In this document: positions 50,023-63,038 of the stretch, in pieces
Layout of the letters: each line of letters starts with the position of its first letter
Numbering within the stretch: the first letter of the stretch is position 1
NCBI GenBank assembly: GCA_030267965.1
Contig: BRYA01000106.1
Coordinates: 1 to 64,000 of the forward strand
DNA length: 64,000 nt
From: Triparma columacea
Lineage: Eukaryota; Sar; Bolidophyceae; Parmales; Triparmaceae
Reading direction: 5' to 3'
Notes under the pieces: model-generated
What the model was told of the DNA's origin: nothing
The model's input: only the letters and a program-made list of their open reading frames with translations
Database searches by the model: none
Program-made: the position numbers and the translations under genes

Positions 50023-53000
50023 ATGGAGAATTTGAGTTGGGAGGAGCGTTACCTAAGATTAAGGCAAGTACCTTAATCGATCATGAGGCAATGAACCCTC
50101 TAGATCTTCTCTCTGAAGCCTTTCTTCTCCCCTTCACCCCACACCCGGAGTTCCCCGTAACTTCTCCCCCCGATTTCTCTCCCCCATCTCTCTCTGTGTG
50201 AAACAACAACCCATACCAAGGCCCCCCCCCCCCCATTTTCAAGCCGCCGAAACTCCCCTCTCCTTGTTCTTTCTCAATCACCACTCTTCTCCCCATTTCG
50301 CCCTCATCCTAACCCATTTCTCTCTTTCTCTCCCCCCACCCTCACTACTCACAGGGCGGAGAAAGATGAAATCGCCAAGAAGTCTACTGAACAGGATAGG
50401 GCCATCCGCCAGATGAGGACCAAGTTTGCCAAGCTTGAGTCTCTATTTAAGCAGAAGCAGAGGGCCGAGGGCGGCCCGACAGGGGGGATCGACCTGGGGG
50501 ACGGCGACGGCATAGTGGGTGGTCGCCGTGCGGACAAGGATAATGAGCAGCTCGTTACTGATTTATACAAGGTGAGAGGGTGCGCAGTAAATGAAGACGA
50601 CGATTACCAATGGGCGACAATCTGACCTCCCCATCTCCCCTACCCTACCACCTTTGTCTATCACCGCAGCGCAATGCCAAGCTCCAGAGAGAGAACAAGG
50701 GATTGGAGGCCAAGCACAAGGCCCTTGGACAGACTTGCGCCAAGCTGAAGCGCGAGCTGCAGCTCGCCCGCAGGAGAGGGGGAACGAAGATGGCTTCCAA
50801 GACCAACGATTCCTTCAATGCGGAGAACTTGACCGGCAACGTCACCGCCGCCAGTTCCTCTCTCTCTTCTTCCAAGCTCGCGGAGCTCGTTGACAAGCTC
50901 CGCCACAGGCTCATCAACGCCGAGAAGCAGCTTGGGAAGCTCCGTGAGGAGAACAACAGCCTCCGCAGCGGAGGTAAGGTTGGGGTGTCCAGCGCGGGCG
51001 TCAGGGACGACATGGACAGCAGCATGGCTGCGGCCAGGAGCGCCAAGTGGGCCAGCAGCACCGCTGAGGGGGAGGAGATCCTCAGGCTGCAGCGCGAGCT
51101 CCGCGACACGGCGGCCAAGCTCCAGCTGCTGCAGACTAGGTACGACCACATGGAGTCCAAGACAAAGGCCCAGAGCGAGCTCCAGCAGGGCTCCTTCGAA
51201 CAGCTCGAGGAGTACAACAGGAAGATTAGGGACCTCCGCATGAAGGTCCAGGAGGCCCAGCACGACAAGGAGGTCGCCGAGGCCCGCGCTGCCAGGGCGG
51301 AGGACCTAGAGGAGGAAAATAGGGAGCTCCAGGCAGAATACCAGTCCCTCGAGGACAAGTTCATGAGGATCGACGCCGTCGGAGGACCCGCCGCGGGCAG
51401 GTCGGCCCTCGAAACTTTCGACCGTCAGCACCAGCACGAGAGGCAGCACAAGCAGAAGATCGAGAAGGTGAGAATGAGCGGTTGGCGAGAAGTCCTCACG
51501 CTCACCTTGCGCCTCAACTAACTCTCCCCCCTCCCCCCCCCCCCCCGCTCAGCTCCAGGAGGTTGCGCAGACGCACCTAGCCACCCTAACCGCCCTCCAG
51601 AAGGAGTGCGACTTGCTCAAGAGGGAGAAGGAGGGCCTCAAGAAGCAGCTCGACCGCAGCGAAAACTCCAACCGTGAGTCCTCCTACGCCCACCAGGTTT
51701 CCAGGGATAAGGGCAACCTCTTCGGCTCAATGTCCGACCTTGCTGACTTGGGCATGGAGGATATTAACATGCAGGAGCTCGAGCGCGCCCTGGCTATCGT
51801 TCGCCGCAAGATGGACGACCCCACCGACCTCGATTTCCTCGAGAAGGTCGACGACGGGGACCAGGACATCAAGAAGAGGCTGCAGATGGTTCAGGTCGCA
51901 AACCTCAACATCACCCGCGAGCTAGAGCGCGCCGAGCGCATGCTCAAGGCGCAGGCCAGTATCAACCGCGACCTCCACCTGGAGCTCGAGGAGGCGCAGA
52001 AGCGCCAGAGAATGGAGAAGGATTCCCTTCAAGCCAAGCTCGAGGACTTCGAGTCCCTCTGCCTCAAACGCTTGCAGCGCATCCACTCCCTCGAGGCGCA
52101 GGTGCGTCAGCATCTGTACGCCGTTGGAGGCTCCGGAGGCGGAAAGTTCAAGAAGACCCCCGCCGCCCTCGATGACGTTGTTGGACTTCTTGATGAGGAG
52201 GACAACCTCCTCCAAGAAATTTCTGGTGGGGACTTTGGACCCGACGAGAACCTCATCGAGGTGTACATCGTCGATGCCGAGATCTCCGAGAATACTGTCA
52301 CCTCAGACGCCTCGACCTTTGTGCTCGTTGACTTCTTCGACTACGAGTCACAGGCCACCCCCCTCGTCACCGGATTGTACCCCAGGTACGACTTCGCGAC
52401 GACCTACAAGGTCACGGTCGACGACTTCTTCCTGCGCTTCCTTGCGACAGACAGTCTTTCGATCGAGCTCAACAAGGCCCACAATGCAGACTACCTTCTT
52501 CTCGCCAAGGCCACCGTGACCCTCTCGGCCCTTCTCGAGTCTTCACCTCGCGTCCTCCTATCTCGCCTGCCCCTCATCTCCACCAAGGATGGCTCTGTTG
52601 CGGGCTATGTCCACCTTGAGATTCGCATGGCGCTTCCTGTCACGGAATTGTACAGGCTATTCCTTGACCGCCACCCGGAGGAGCGTAGCAGGATCGAGAG
52701 CGTCGCGAGGGAGAACCTCAAAAGCGAGATTGTCATGAAGCCAGACGGTTCCACGGCCTCCGTGTCGGCCCTGACGACCTCCAACCTCGGACCCAGGGAG
52801 GAGGCCCGCCTTTCCAACGAGTTGTCCGTCACTGTCAAGTCAGCGTCAGGGCTCGTCAAGAAGGGCCGCCAGTCCCCTTCCACTTACGTCCACTACCAGC
52901 TTTTGGGATTCCAGGACACGTTCACCAACGTCGTTGAGTTCTCCTCCGAACCCACCTTTAACCACAGCTTCAGCTTCCCCATTGTTACGGACCCCAAGCT

Positions 53001-56000
53001 TCTGAGGTTCTTGAGGAAGTACAAGCTGACCTTCACAGTTTTCGAGGATAATAACGGCGACGGAGATGACGACGGCAACACCCTCTTCGGCGAGGCCAAG
53101 CTCCCTCTGGCTGCACTCTCCAACGGAGACGACATTTTTGAGACTGTCACTCTCTTCAACTCCCACAAGCACGAGGTTGGAACGATGGAGATCGAAATCA
53201 GGTGGAACTCCCCTCTCAAGCGCCCGGCTGATGCGGGGCCTAACGCTTTGACTGCTCCCGAGGTCGAGGAGATCATGAGCCGCTTCGGCCCCGACAAAGA
53301 CGGCCAGGTGAACTACATGGATTTCGTAAGGTTTGCTGATCCTCAGCCTGCCGTGATTGCCGCCCTCGAGTCCTTCTCTACCTTCCTCACCATGGCGAGG
53401 AAGGAGCAGGGCATTACGACCGCCGAGTTCTTCGAGGCCCTCTCTGACGGCAAAATCGACTCGAACTCCAAGGCTGCCTACATTGATAGCGAAGCCTTCG
53501 TCTCCGGTCTCATGAAGATGCAGGTTGGCATCCCCCCTGACGAGCTTGCAGCGGTTTTCACCCACATTGACGCCAGTGGCGAGAATATGGTGAATGTCAG
53601 GGACTTTATCAAGTTTGCTGAGCCCCCTGTCTCCTCTGCGACCACCATTATCACCGAAAAGCTCCGTCTCCGCTGTCAGCACCTCCACAGGCTCGGAACC
53701 CCGATCATGATGCCCTTCCAGAAGGCCGACACTTCGGGAAGCTACAGGGTCACGAGGCTGCAGTTCAAGGAGTGCCTTAGGGAGATGGGCTTCCAGCTTG
53801 TCGACGACGACTTTTCTACCGGCAAGGTGGTCAAGTCCTCGGTCAAGCCCAAGAGGGTCTTCGAGATTGATCAGATTGACGACGACGAGGAGATCATCGG
53901 AGGAACAAATGCCAAGGACTTGAAAGGTGTCATCAACGAACGGTTCGACAACTCAAGGAGCAGGGCCGGGACCACGTCGACTAACGCAGCTGCTGCCGAG
54001 AACGAGAAGAGGAGGGTAGAGTTTGAGAAGAGGGTCAAGGAGCTAACACAGCAGAACAACGCGGCCGCCGCCAGTATTGATTTCGAGGGTTTGGCCGGGG
54101 ATGGCCTAGAGGAGGAAACCGAGAACATCAACAGCAGCAATAAGAGTATGACCATGACTGCTCCTTCGAGGAGAAAGCCCCCCACCGGGAAGGCCTCGAC
54201 GCAGCAGCAGCCATACGAGACCCCCCTCCGCCCCGACATGGCCGCTACCCATACCGGAATCGCGCAGACTCCTAGCAGCAGCATGTCTAAGATCGACCCC
54301 TCTTCCGCTGCGCCAGCAAGCAAGACAGCCGCAGCGGTATCTGGCGACTCGATGGACTCAATGAATATTGTCGACGTCGAGACTGTCCTCACAGACTGCT
54401 GCAAGGTCTTCAAGGGGGCCAAGGTTCTCCCTGAGGGACTCAAGAGGGCTCTTCAGAATGCCGACGACGGCAACGAGGGCTACCTCAGCAAGAGAAAGTT
54501 CGCTTCCACCGTCGCTTCGATCGAGGGCATGTCCCTTCTGTCTTCTGACGCCCTCAAGTCGGCCATGGACTTCTTCCAGAAGACTCGTACCGGCAGTCAA
54601 ATCGATTACCGCGCGTTCCTTACCTTTATGGGTTGGAAGAAGCCCGCCGTTGCTAACGGCGTCTCGTTAATGTCCAAGATGCTACTTCACTCAACCTCTG
54701 CCATGGACGAGTTCAACAAGTTTGACAAGGAGGGCAGCGGGTACGTGAAGCGCGCTGACTTCTACGAGGGGCTGAGGGAGCTTGGTTACAACAAGCTCAG
54801 CAGCAGCGACATGGACGACATCGCAATTCTGTTCGAGTTCGGTGCGAGGAAGGGCGAGGTCTACTACGGCGCCTTTGTCGAGTACGTGACCCAGCAGGAG
54901 AGCATCCTTGAGCTCAAGGAGGTCGAGAGCAGGCTGAGAAGCAGCATCAGGAACCACTACAGGGACTCGTCAGTGGGAGCCGCGGACGAGCTAAGAGCTG
55001 CCTTCTCCAAGCTTGATCCCGACGGCAAGGGGGTGCTCGACGCGAACGATTTTGCTGCCGGCCTGGACAATCTCGGGTTCAAGCTCACGAGGAGCGACAT
55101 GGATGCATTGTACGTGAGGGCGGACCCCAGCGGGGAGGGAGTAAGCTACAAGGACTTTGTCACTTTCATTGTCAGCGGACCCGACGATGGATTTGGCGAG
55201 CCTCAGAAGTCCCTCAGTGACTTTGACATGGCCATTCTACAGCTCAAGTGCTTCAATGTGGTCAACGAATGCATGGCCCGATTGCCCAACATCGAGGGCT
55301 TGAGCGACGCCTTCAAGCACTATGACTGGAGGAGGAGTGGCAAGCTTGGCTTGAGGAGCTTTGCTTCCGCTGTGAGGAGCAGCGGCTTCACCCTGACCAG
55401 GGCGGAGATCGTCGTGCTCGCCCAGCATTTTGGCGACGGCAGAGGACCAAGCGTCATAGTCCCGTACAACGACTTCCTTAACTGGGCTACTCCTGACAGT
55501 TCGGCTTCTGTCCCTGTCATCGGGGGGAACAACGTAAACTTGGAAAGCACTATGGCCAACCTTAGGAGGCTAGCAGCGAGGAGCGAGAACGGCTCTTTCA
55601 GGAAGTGGTCCGACGTATTTGAGACCATGGACGTCGACGGAAGCGGCATTGTCGACGAGGAGGGCTGCAGGATGGCTCTCAAGAGGCTTGGTGTCAAAAT
55701 CTCCGAGGCCGAGAGCAGGGCCTTGAGTGTAGAGTACGGAGGGGGCAAGAAGGGCGCAGTCAGGTACAGGCACCTCTTGAGGATTCTTTTCCCCGGAGCC
55801 GGAGGGGAGGAGAACGGCAAGGGCGTCGCCGCCTTGAGGAGGCTCCAGGCCAGCGCTAACAGGCTCGACTCTGATCTTTCCGAAATCTCTAGGAAAGCCA
55901 GGGAGATTTTCGGCGAGCTTGACTTAGACGGCCTAGGCTACGTGACGAAGAAGGGCTTCAAGAGGGGCATGATCAAGCTCGTCAACAGGTTGAACTTGGC

Positions 56001-59000
56001 TGCCCCCAGCGACAACGACCTCGAGGAGCTCATGGAGAGGTTCGATACCGGGGGTGATGGGAGTGTAGGATGGAAGGAGTTTGTCAGTGAGAGTTTCGGT
56101 GGCGGCGGAAGTGGCACTGGAGACGAGCTCGAGGCTATCAGTAGGTTCAAGTCAATGATGAGGAAGTGCATCAGGAAGGGCATCGACTACAGGGCCGCGT
56201 TTGACAAGCTCGACGAGGGCTACAAGGGAAGCCTTTCGCTCATTGACTTCAAGGCCGCCCTTCAGGATCTCGGAGGCGGGCTTACAGAGGGCGAGATTAA
56301 CGCTCTTGCTGTCAAGTTCAAGAGCCCTGCTGCTGCGAGGAGGGGGGAGACCGGAGACGGGGCAAGGGTAGTCCTTTACCTGGAGCTCCTTCATTCCCTC
56401 ATGCCCGCTAGGGATATCGAGTGGGATGAGCCCGACGGGTGGAGGATCGAGGAGAAACTGAGGAGCATGATCAAGAACAGGTTTGAGTTCTGGGTCCCCG
56501 GAAAACTGAAGAAGGCCTTCAAGTTCTTCGACAAGCCGACCCCCAGGGGAAAGATAGGGATCGACCAGCTCAGTGACGGCTTGAAGAGGCTGAAAGCCTT
56601 CAGGCTGAGCGCCAGCCAGGAGAAGAAGCTCTTTGACATCATTGACTTGAGCGGCTCTGGGAGAATCACCATGTCTGACTTTGTGACTTTTGTCAGGGAC
56701 CCCACGTACAACGATGTCTGCATGAAGTGCATTAGTGAGCTCGGGAAGGCCACTGTAATGTGGAACGAGGTCAAGAAGAACCTCGAAAAGAAAGACGAGA
56801 GCGGAAGGGGCATTGTCAGCATGAAAGACTTCAAGACTGTTCTTTCCAAGCTCCAGTGCGACTTGAGCAAGAGTGACATCCTGAGGTTGATGGCAAGGTT
56901 CGACGAAGAGGATTCTCAGAACGTCGACATTGCAAAGTTCGTCGACTTTGTCAAGCAGGGTGGGAAGAGGAAGGGGGACGAGGAGGGCGAGGTTTTCAGT
57001 GATGACGAGGACGACGATGACGAGGATAGCGAAGACGACGAAGACGAGGACACGGGATCCGGAAAGAAGAAGAAGAAAGTCGCGTCCCTGATGAAGAAGC
57101 TGAAGAAGAGGCTTCAGGCCGCGGAGGACAAGGGGGTCAGTGCCAAGAGTAGCTTCAAGTTCTTCGACAAGGACGGAAGTGGGGACATCGACGAAGATGA
57201 GTTCAGGCAAGGCGTGAAGAAGCTCTTGAAGGTTAACCTCACCAAGAGTGAGAGCTCCGCCTTGATGGACAAGTTCAAGAGCAGGAGGATCGGAAAGATC
57301 AAGTATACCGAATTCTTGAAGGGGCTTGGCCTTGGGGAGGGCGAGGACGAGGACGAGGATGACGTGGATGACGTTGACGATGAAGATGACGATGACGATG
57401 ACGAGGAGGAGGCTAGATCGAAGAAGTCCAAGAGCAAGAAGAAGGACAAGGGCAAGAAGAAGGAGGACGGGGACTTTGCTGCCATGGTGAGGAAGGAAAT
57501 CAACAGGATAGCAAGAAGTGGAAAGGGGAAGCCTAAGATTAAGACCGTCTTCACCACGTTCGACAAAGACGGCGACGGCACATTGTCCACGAGGGAGTTC
57601 AAGAAGTGCTTGATTAAAATGGGCTTCGAGTTCACGTCCGGGCAGCTCACGAGGCTCATCGACAGGCTCGACGAGGACGGAGACGACAGCATCAGCTGGA
57701 AGGAGTTTGATAGGTTCTCGAAGATGAACACAGGTGGGGACGAAAGCGAGGAGGAGAGCGAGGAGAAGATGAGCAAAGACGAGATGAAGAAACTTATCCA
57801 GAAGCAGATGAAGAAGATGAGCAAGAGGGGAGATAAGCCCAACGTGAGGAGGAGCTTCACTAGGGCGGACAGGGACGAGGAGGGCTTTTTGACAAAGAGA
57901 AAGTTCAGAAAATGCGTCGAGGACATGGGCTTTGAATTCGACAGCGACGACTTGAACGGTATCATTAAGAATTTGGACAAGAATGGCAATGGGAACATTC
58001 ACTACGCCACGTTCGTCAAGTACGCGAAGAGCGACGACGACGAGAGCGCGGACGACAGTGGAGACGACGAGAAGATGGCGGACGTTGACGATTTGGCCTT
58101 GATGGTGAGGAAGGAACTGAGAAGGGTGACAAAGAGCAACAGCGGTCCCCCAAAAGTAAGGAGAATCTTCGAGAAGCTCGACACGGATGGCAGCGGGTCC
58201 TTGAACGCAAGGGAATTTAAGAAGGCCTTGATCAAGATGGAATTCAAGTTCAAGACCGACGAGATCGACAGGCTGCTCGATTATTTGGATTCAGACGGAG
58301 ACGGAAGGATCGACTTCAAGGAGTTCGAAAAACTGGTCGATGCTGATATCGAGGCTGATAGCGAAGCTAGTGACGACGACGAGACGGATAGCCCTTACGC
58401 CATGCTCATGGACAAGGTTACTGCGGCCCTGGACAGGGGTCGGGACGTGCTGGAGGCCTTCGAGTACTTTGATGGTAGGGGCAATGGGGAGATCAGCGAG
58501 GACGACTTCAAGGAGGGGTTGCAGAAGCTCAGGATCAAGGCCAACGGGAAGGCTATTAGGCAGGCTTTCAGCAAGTTCAAGGGGAGGAGGGCTGGGAAGA
58601 TCAAGTATACGGAGTTTGTGAGGGCGGTGGAGAAGGGGGGGAAGAAGAAGGGAGGAAATAAGAGGAGGGAAAGAAAGGAGTTCGACGACGACGACGAGAT
58701 CTCGAGGAAGCTCAAAAAGGAGTTCAAGAGGGTCACGAAGAGTAGTAGTGGACCCCCTAGGATCAGGGCGGTTTTCGAGGAGATTGACACCAACGGTAAC
58801 GGGAAGATCGACGAGAGCGAATTGAGGAGGGGCTTGGATACTATGGGGTTCGAGATGAGCAGGAGAGAGGTCAGGAATGTCATGAAGAAGTTCGACGATA
58901 GGGACAAGGGGGAGATTGATTTCGACGACTTTGCATACTTCCTGACTGGGGAGGACGAGGACGCGGACGCCAGTGGGAGCAACAGCGAGGACGGGGATGA

Positions 59001-59574
59001 GAGCGACAGCGACGAGCTGGTCGAGATGGTCAGAAATGAGTTCAAGAGGATCACCAAGAGCAGCAGGGGGCCTCCTAGAATTCGGTCCACCTTCGACGAG
59101 ATGGACATCAACGGGGACGGAGTTGTCAGCAAGAGAGAGTTTAGGAACGCGCTGGACGAGATGGGATTCAGATTCAGCGAGAGGCAGATCAAGGACGTGC
59201 TATTTAAGCTCGACAAGAACAAGGACGGGGGATGCGACTACGAGGAGTTTGAGAAGCTTTGCACGGGCAAGAAGGGTAAGAAGGGGGGAAGGGGAGGAGG
59301 ATTCGACATCGACGATGAAATCGTGCGGAAGCTGAGAAAGGCAAAGCTCGTCAAGAGGGGGAAGCTGGTCGGGGAGCTCGAGAACGCCGACGAGGACTTC
59401 AACAGGAGGAGCAAGGAGTACCTCAAGGTCAAGGACTTTGAGAATTTCGTCAGGGAGAGCATGGACGACGCGAGGCTCAGCAGGACCGAGCTCAAGGACC
59501 TGGTGAGGAGCTGCGACCCGAATGATACCGGGAAAGTCAAGTACGAGAAATTCGCGCAGGTTCTAGAGGGGTAG
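50023..59574 (+). CDS. RPGRIP1L-like C2 protein fused to a giant EF-hand array, 3025 aa
   Basis: Exons 50023-50063, 50355-50571, 50670-51467 and 51553-59574; phases fit only if intron 1 uses a GC donor. Residues 1 to about 560 are coiled coil, starting NLSWEERYLRLR, the RPGRIP1/RPGRIP1L N-terminal signature. A first C2 domain is at about 584-735 (VDFFDYESQATPLVTGLYP, VDDFFLRFL) and a second at about 775-905 (LSVTVKSASGLV, YKLTFTVFEDNN, HEVGTMEIEIRW), matching the RPGRIP1L C2 pair. From about 920 to the end there are more than 30 EF-hand-like units, many with canonical calcium loops (DKDGSGDIDEDE, DKDGDGTLSTRE, DSDGDGRIDFKE), with acidic and Lys-rich linkers near 2170 and 2290. RPGRIP1L organises the ciliary transition zone; a calcium-responsive ciliary scaffold is inferred. 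Confidence 0.88.
50064..50354 (+). other. GC-AG intron of the RPGRIP1L-EF gene
   Basis: The donor reads AAG|GCAAGT, the consensus for GC introns; the acceptor is CTCACAG. The nearby GT (50067-50068) would put a stop just inside exon 2, whereas the GC donor gives a continuous coiled coil (RLRAEKDEIAKK). Confidence 0.8.
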
Positions 59575-60508
59575 ATACTAGGGAGTGTCATAGAATAGAT
59601 GAGGGGGTGTGTGTGGGTGGCAGCAAAGGGGGTTGGGGCGTAGATGACGAAGTCTTGCGGTGGCTCGCGAGGCTCATGTCGAGGGGGGGGTGGATAAATA
59701 ATCAAACACAATAACAACAAACAAACAAACAATAACCCATGTCAGTAATCGCATGCCACTCCTTTTGCAACTTCATGGGCCTACCGATGCTTCCAAGTCC
59801 TAATGATAGGGAGGTCTATGTGCACAGAGGCTGGGTTTACGCATCATTCACGAAAAACCCACTAAGTTCGGACTAAGTTTGCTGTGAAGGTTCTTCACTA
59901 CAAAGGAGTGAACGGCGTCAGCTGGGAGGTTGGAGTACAGTAATCTTCGGGTATTAAGCAACGGAGCCCATTTCGTTGAAGGTTTAATTAAGCAATAGAA
60001 ATTAAGCAACAGTCTGTGAAAATGAAGGTTCAATTAAGCAACGCTCTCCCCCCCAACCCTCCCCCCAACCACGCACCCCCTCTCCCTACACGCACTCTGC
60101 TCACTCATCCATCTCGTCGCCTGAGTCGGACTGCGCCTCTGCCTCCTGCGCGACGAACCACGAGAACACCGGCGCTTGCGAGTCTGCCTCAGTTGTTGCA
60201 CTCATCTCCTTGTCGAAGTCCTCCCTGTCAAAATTCCTAAGGTGAAATCGTCAGTTCTGGGATGTCTGTTGGCAACTTTGCCCTCACCACTCTCAAGCAA
60301 TTGATCAACCTAATTTACCGTTTAAAGATGAAACTCAGCGTGTTATTAATCCTAACAGTGATGCTGGAGCATCTCGGCGGTCCGGTCGCTCACAAAGTAC
60401 GAGTAGGCGTCGCCGAGAGCCGTGGCGATGACCGCAGCCTTGTATCGACTCCTGACCCCCCCCCCCCCCTCCTCGCCCATCCTCTCCAAAAATCCGTTTG
60501 TTTCTGTC
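59575..60508. other. Convergent spacer with possible unassigned minus-strand exons
   Basis: Mostly featureless. On the minus strand, two coding-looking pieces follow AG acceptors: near 60458-60360 (YKAAVIATALGDAYSYF) and near 60239-60108 (NFDREDFDKEM, ending acidic SDSGDEMDE and a stop). They do not join to each other in phase by any donor I can find. The first can follow the V-ATPase subunit in phase 2 if GAGTAGG is used as a donor. Confidence 0.35.
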
Positions 60509-61742
60509 CTACTCGCAATTGTAGGAAGTCTGCGTGAGAATGATGGCCGTGATCATCCCGTAGAGCGCGAGGTTGCCCGCGAAGACCTGCGAGGGAGCGG
60601 CGGGGGCCAGGAGGGGTTAGTAAAGTGGTGGTGCGTGTGTGTGTTGGGGGGCGTTCGTTGTTGAATCCTACCTGGATGAGGACTGAGCCGACGAAGATCT
60701 GATCCGCTCCTCCTTTCTTAACCCTCCTGGCCCCCGGTACGCGGTACATGGTACGCTTAGATCGGGTGTGTGGTGGAGGGTCGTGTATACTGTTAGCGGT
60801 GGATCGTTGGTGTGTCTGCTTGTGTGTGTGTCCGTATTCTCTCCCCCCCCCCAAACTCCCTAGCTCTCACCTGCTTCGTCATCCAATCCAGCTGCGTGAA
60901 CGCCCTAACCCCCGATTCCCCCGCTATCCCAATGCACACTCCGCTCGCGAGGCCGCACAATCCGCAGCATAGACCGCCGGCGAGGTGGGCGTAGCCCGTG
61001 TAGAGGGAGTAGGATAGGGGGGTGTTGCCGTCCAGGTTGGGGGGAATGATGTTATTGAGGATAATTATGGCGGTTATCAGGCCGTAGATGCCGTTGACGC
61101 CGGCCCTGAGGAAGTCATGGTGGGTGGTTAGAGTGGGGTGGGGAGAGATTGTCATCACTCGGCAGGCCTGAGGGGCCACTGTCTCGGTCTGCATGCTTAC
61201 TTACATGATGATGGGGATGAGGTTCTTGTAGATAAGATCCGGGCCCTGCACCCCGGCACTCAGGACGCCGACGCCGGACTTGGCTGTGCCGTAGGCTGCT
61301 CCCAAGTCTGCGAGGGGGGGCGGCGAGCGAAGGCAGTCGTTAGATTTGATTTAAGAGGATTAACGACAACGGCGGCGAAGGGGCGACGGCATGGGATGGG
61401 GGGAACGAACCAGAATCTTGCGGAGGCGGAGGAATCCGTAGTGTTGTCTCATAATTGGAAAGCAAACAACGCCTCTCTCATCCCTCTTTCCCACTTCCTC
61501 CCAAATACTCACCTATGCTCACCCGAAATCAAAGAGAGTGAGATAGGAGAAAGAGTGAACGATATTAACGAGCATGTTAGAATACAGGCAGCTCACAGCG
61601 CTAATAAAGGGGATAATTTGGCAGCAATGCTGAGAAAGAGACGAAAGAGACGACTGTACTCACTGGCAAAAATAAGGGAGAAGGCCACTCCCATGAAGCC
61701 GAAGAAGGGAGCGGTGGGGGTGCACAACGGGTACTCAGACAT
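60509..61742 (-). CDS. V-type ATPase proteolipid (c) subunit, 179 aa, lacking the TM4 Glu
   Basis: Exons 61742-61664, 61307-61205, 61105-60871, 60716-60672 and 60586-60509; phases fit. It has four TM helices with the full family pattern: [71 protein letters not shown] and [19 protein letters not shown]. The proteolipid ring carries protons through the Vo sector. In c subunits the last helix reads FAEVLGLYG with an essential Glu; here it is FAGNLALYG, and TM2 offers no substitute acid. The subunit may be a structural or regulatory variant, with canonical copies elsewhere in the genome. Confidence 0.88.
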
Positions 61743-62554
61743 CGTCGAAAGGAAGTTTAGTAGGATTCAAATTGAACGCCTGTACACAATGTCTTGGTAG
61801 ATGAGGAAATTTGAAACGAGAGATAATGGTGAACTTCGGACTTGCAGCTTCGGACTGCAGAATTTGGCTGTGACCCAAAACCCTTTTCTGTTGTTGACTT
61901 CCTAATTTCTGGCTTGTGAGTACGCGATCGGGACTCGAGATAAAACGAGAGCCCTTAGTATTTCATCTAATTTCTAGGCTTCATGACTTCATGTTAAAAC
62001 TGCGTGAAGTTGGGGTTGGGAGGTCGTAACATGCATGGGGTTCTGCGAGGCTTTCAGTTGGGGCCTAATTTTTAGCATTCACGGAAGGAATTTAGACCCT
62101 GGTCATGTTAGATCGACCGCTGTCACTATATTATGCTGGAAAAATTGACGAGAATAATGACTTGGGACGGACTCGTGAAAAAAAGTCTCCTCCCAAAGGC
62201 AAGCCTCGATCTCAAGGCGGGGAAGCTATCAACACATAAGAACAATCCCGGCTTGGGGTTGGGCGTCATCGTGATGGTAGATTATTTGGCTCACACCTCA
62301 CCCCATTTCCATCGTTTCCGCAGATTANNNNNNNNNNNNNNNNNNNNNNNNNNNNNNNNNNNNNNNNNNNNNNNNNNNNNNNNNNNNNNNNNNNNNNNNN
62401 NNNNNGGCTGGGCGAGAGGTTGAGGGGGGGGGATGGATCTGGGCGAGAGGTGGAGGGGGACAACTCGAAGTGTGACAAAATCTGGGAGCCTGTACAAGCC
62501 GACCCACCGCAGATCTCCATCCACTGTTAACTCACTCAGCACTTCCTCACGCAG
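61743..62554. other. Spacer with an N gap (62328-62405)
   Basis: No gene identified up to 62320. A possible acceptor (TTCCGCAG) sits at 62323 just before the 78-N gap, so an exon of the downstream partial gene may be hidden there. After the gap, G-rich GGGCGAGAGGT units begin. Confidence 0.5.
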
Positions 62555-63038
62555 GGCATACCTCTAATCACAAACAGGGAGCAATCGGTCACGACAGCCC
62601 CACCGAACCCAAGCACTCGGCCATCTCAAGGCAGGTGCTTCGGAGGACTTCAACAAGCGGAGAAGGTGAGAAACGAGTAACTTGACGACGATAACCTCAA
62701 GTAGGGGGGGGGGGCTGGGCGAGAGGTTGGGGGAGGGGGATGGGCCTGGGCGAGAGGTGGAGGGGGACGACTCGAAGTGGGACAAAATCGGGTGGGGTGG
62801 GTGGGCAAGAGATTGGGGGGGGGGCTGGGCGAGAGGTGGGAGGGGGTGGGGTGGGCGAGAGGTTGGGGGGGTGGGTCTGGGCGAGGGGTGGGGGGGGGGG
62901 GAGTCTGGGCGAGAGATGGAGGGGGACGACTCGAAGCGGGACAAAATCTCAGCCGACCCAATCCGCACAAATAAAACTCCATCCATGGTTAACTCACTCA
63001 GCACTTCCTAACGCAGGACATACCTCTAATCACACCAG
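62406..63038. repeat. Duplicated block with GGGCGAGAGGT minisatellite
   Basis: Units of GGGCGAGAGGTTGGGGG / GTGGAGGGGGAC recur at 62408-62465 and 62715-62935. The sequence after them (GACTCGAAG, GGACAAAATC, TTAACTCACTCAGCACTTCC) up to an exon start at 62555 recurs up to the exon start at 63017. The block is a tandem duplication of an intron end plus an exon start. Confidence 0.85.

Noticed and set aside
56152..58002. A 616-residue open frame on the minus strand under the EF-hand array
   Set aside because: It is the exact antisense of strongly biased GAC/GAG/AAG codons, rich in Leu/Val/Pro from complement codons, with no domain; the plus strand has clear EF-hands.
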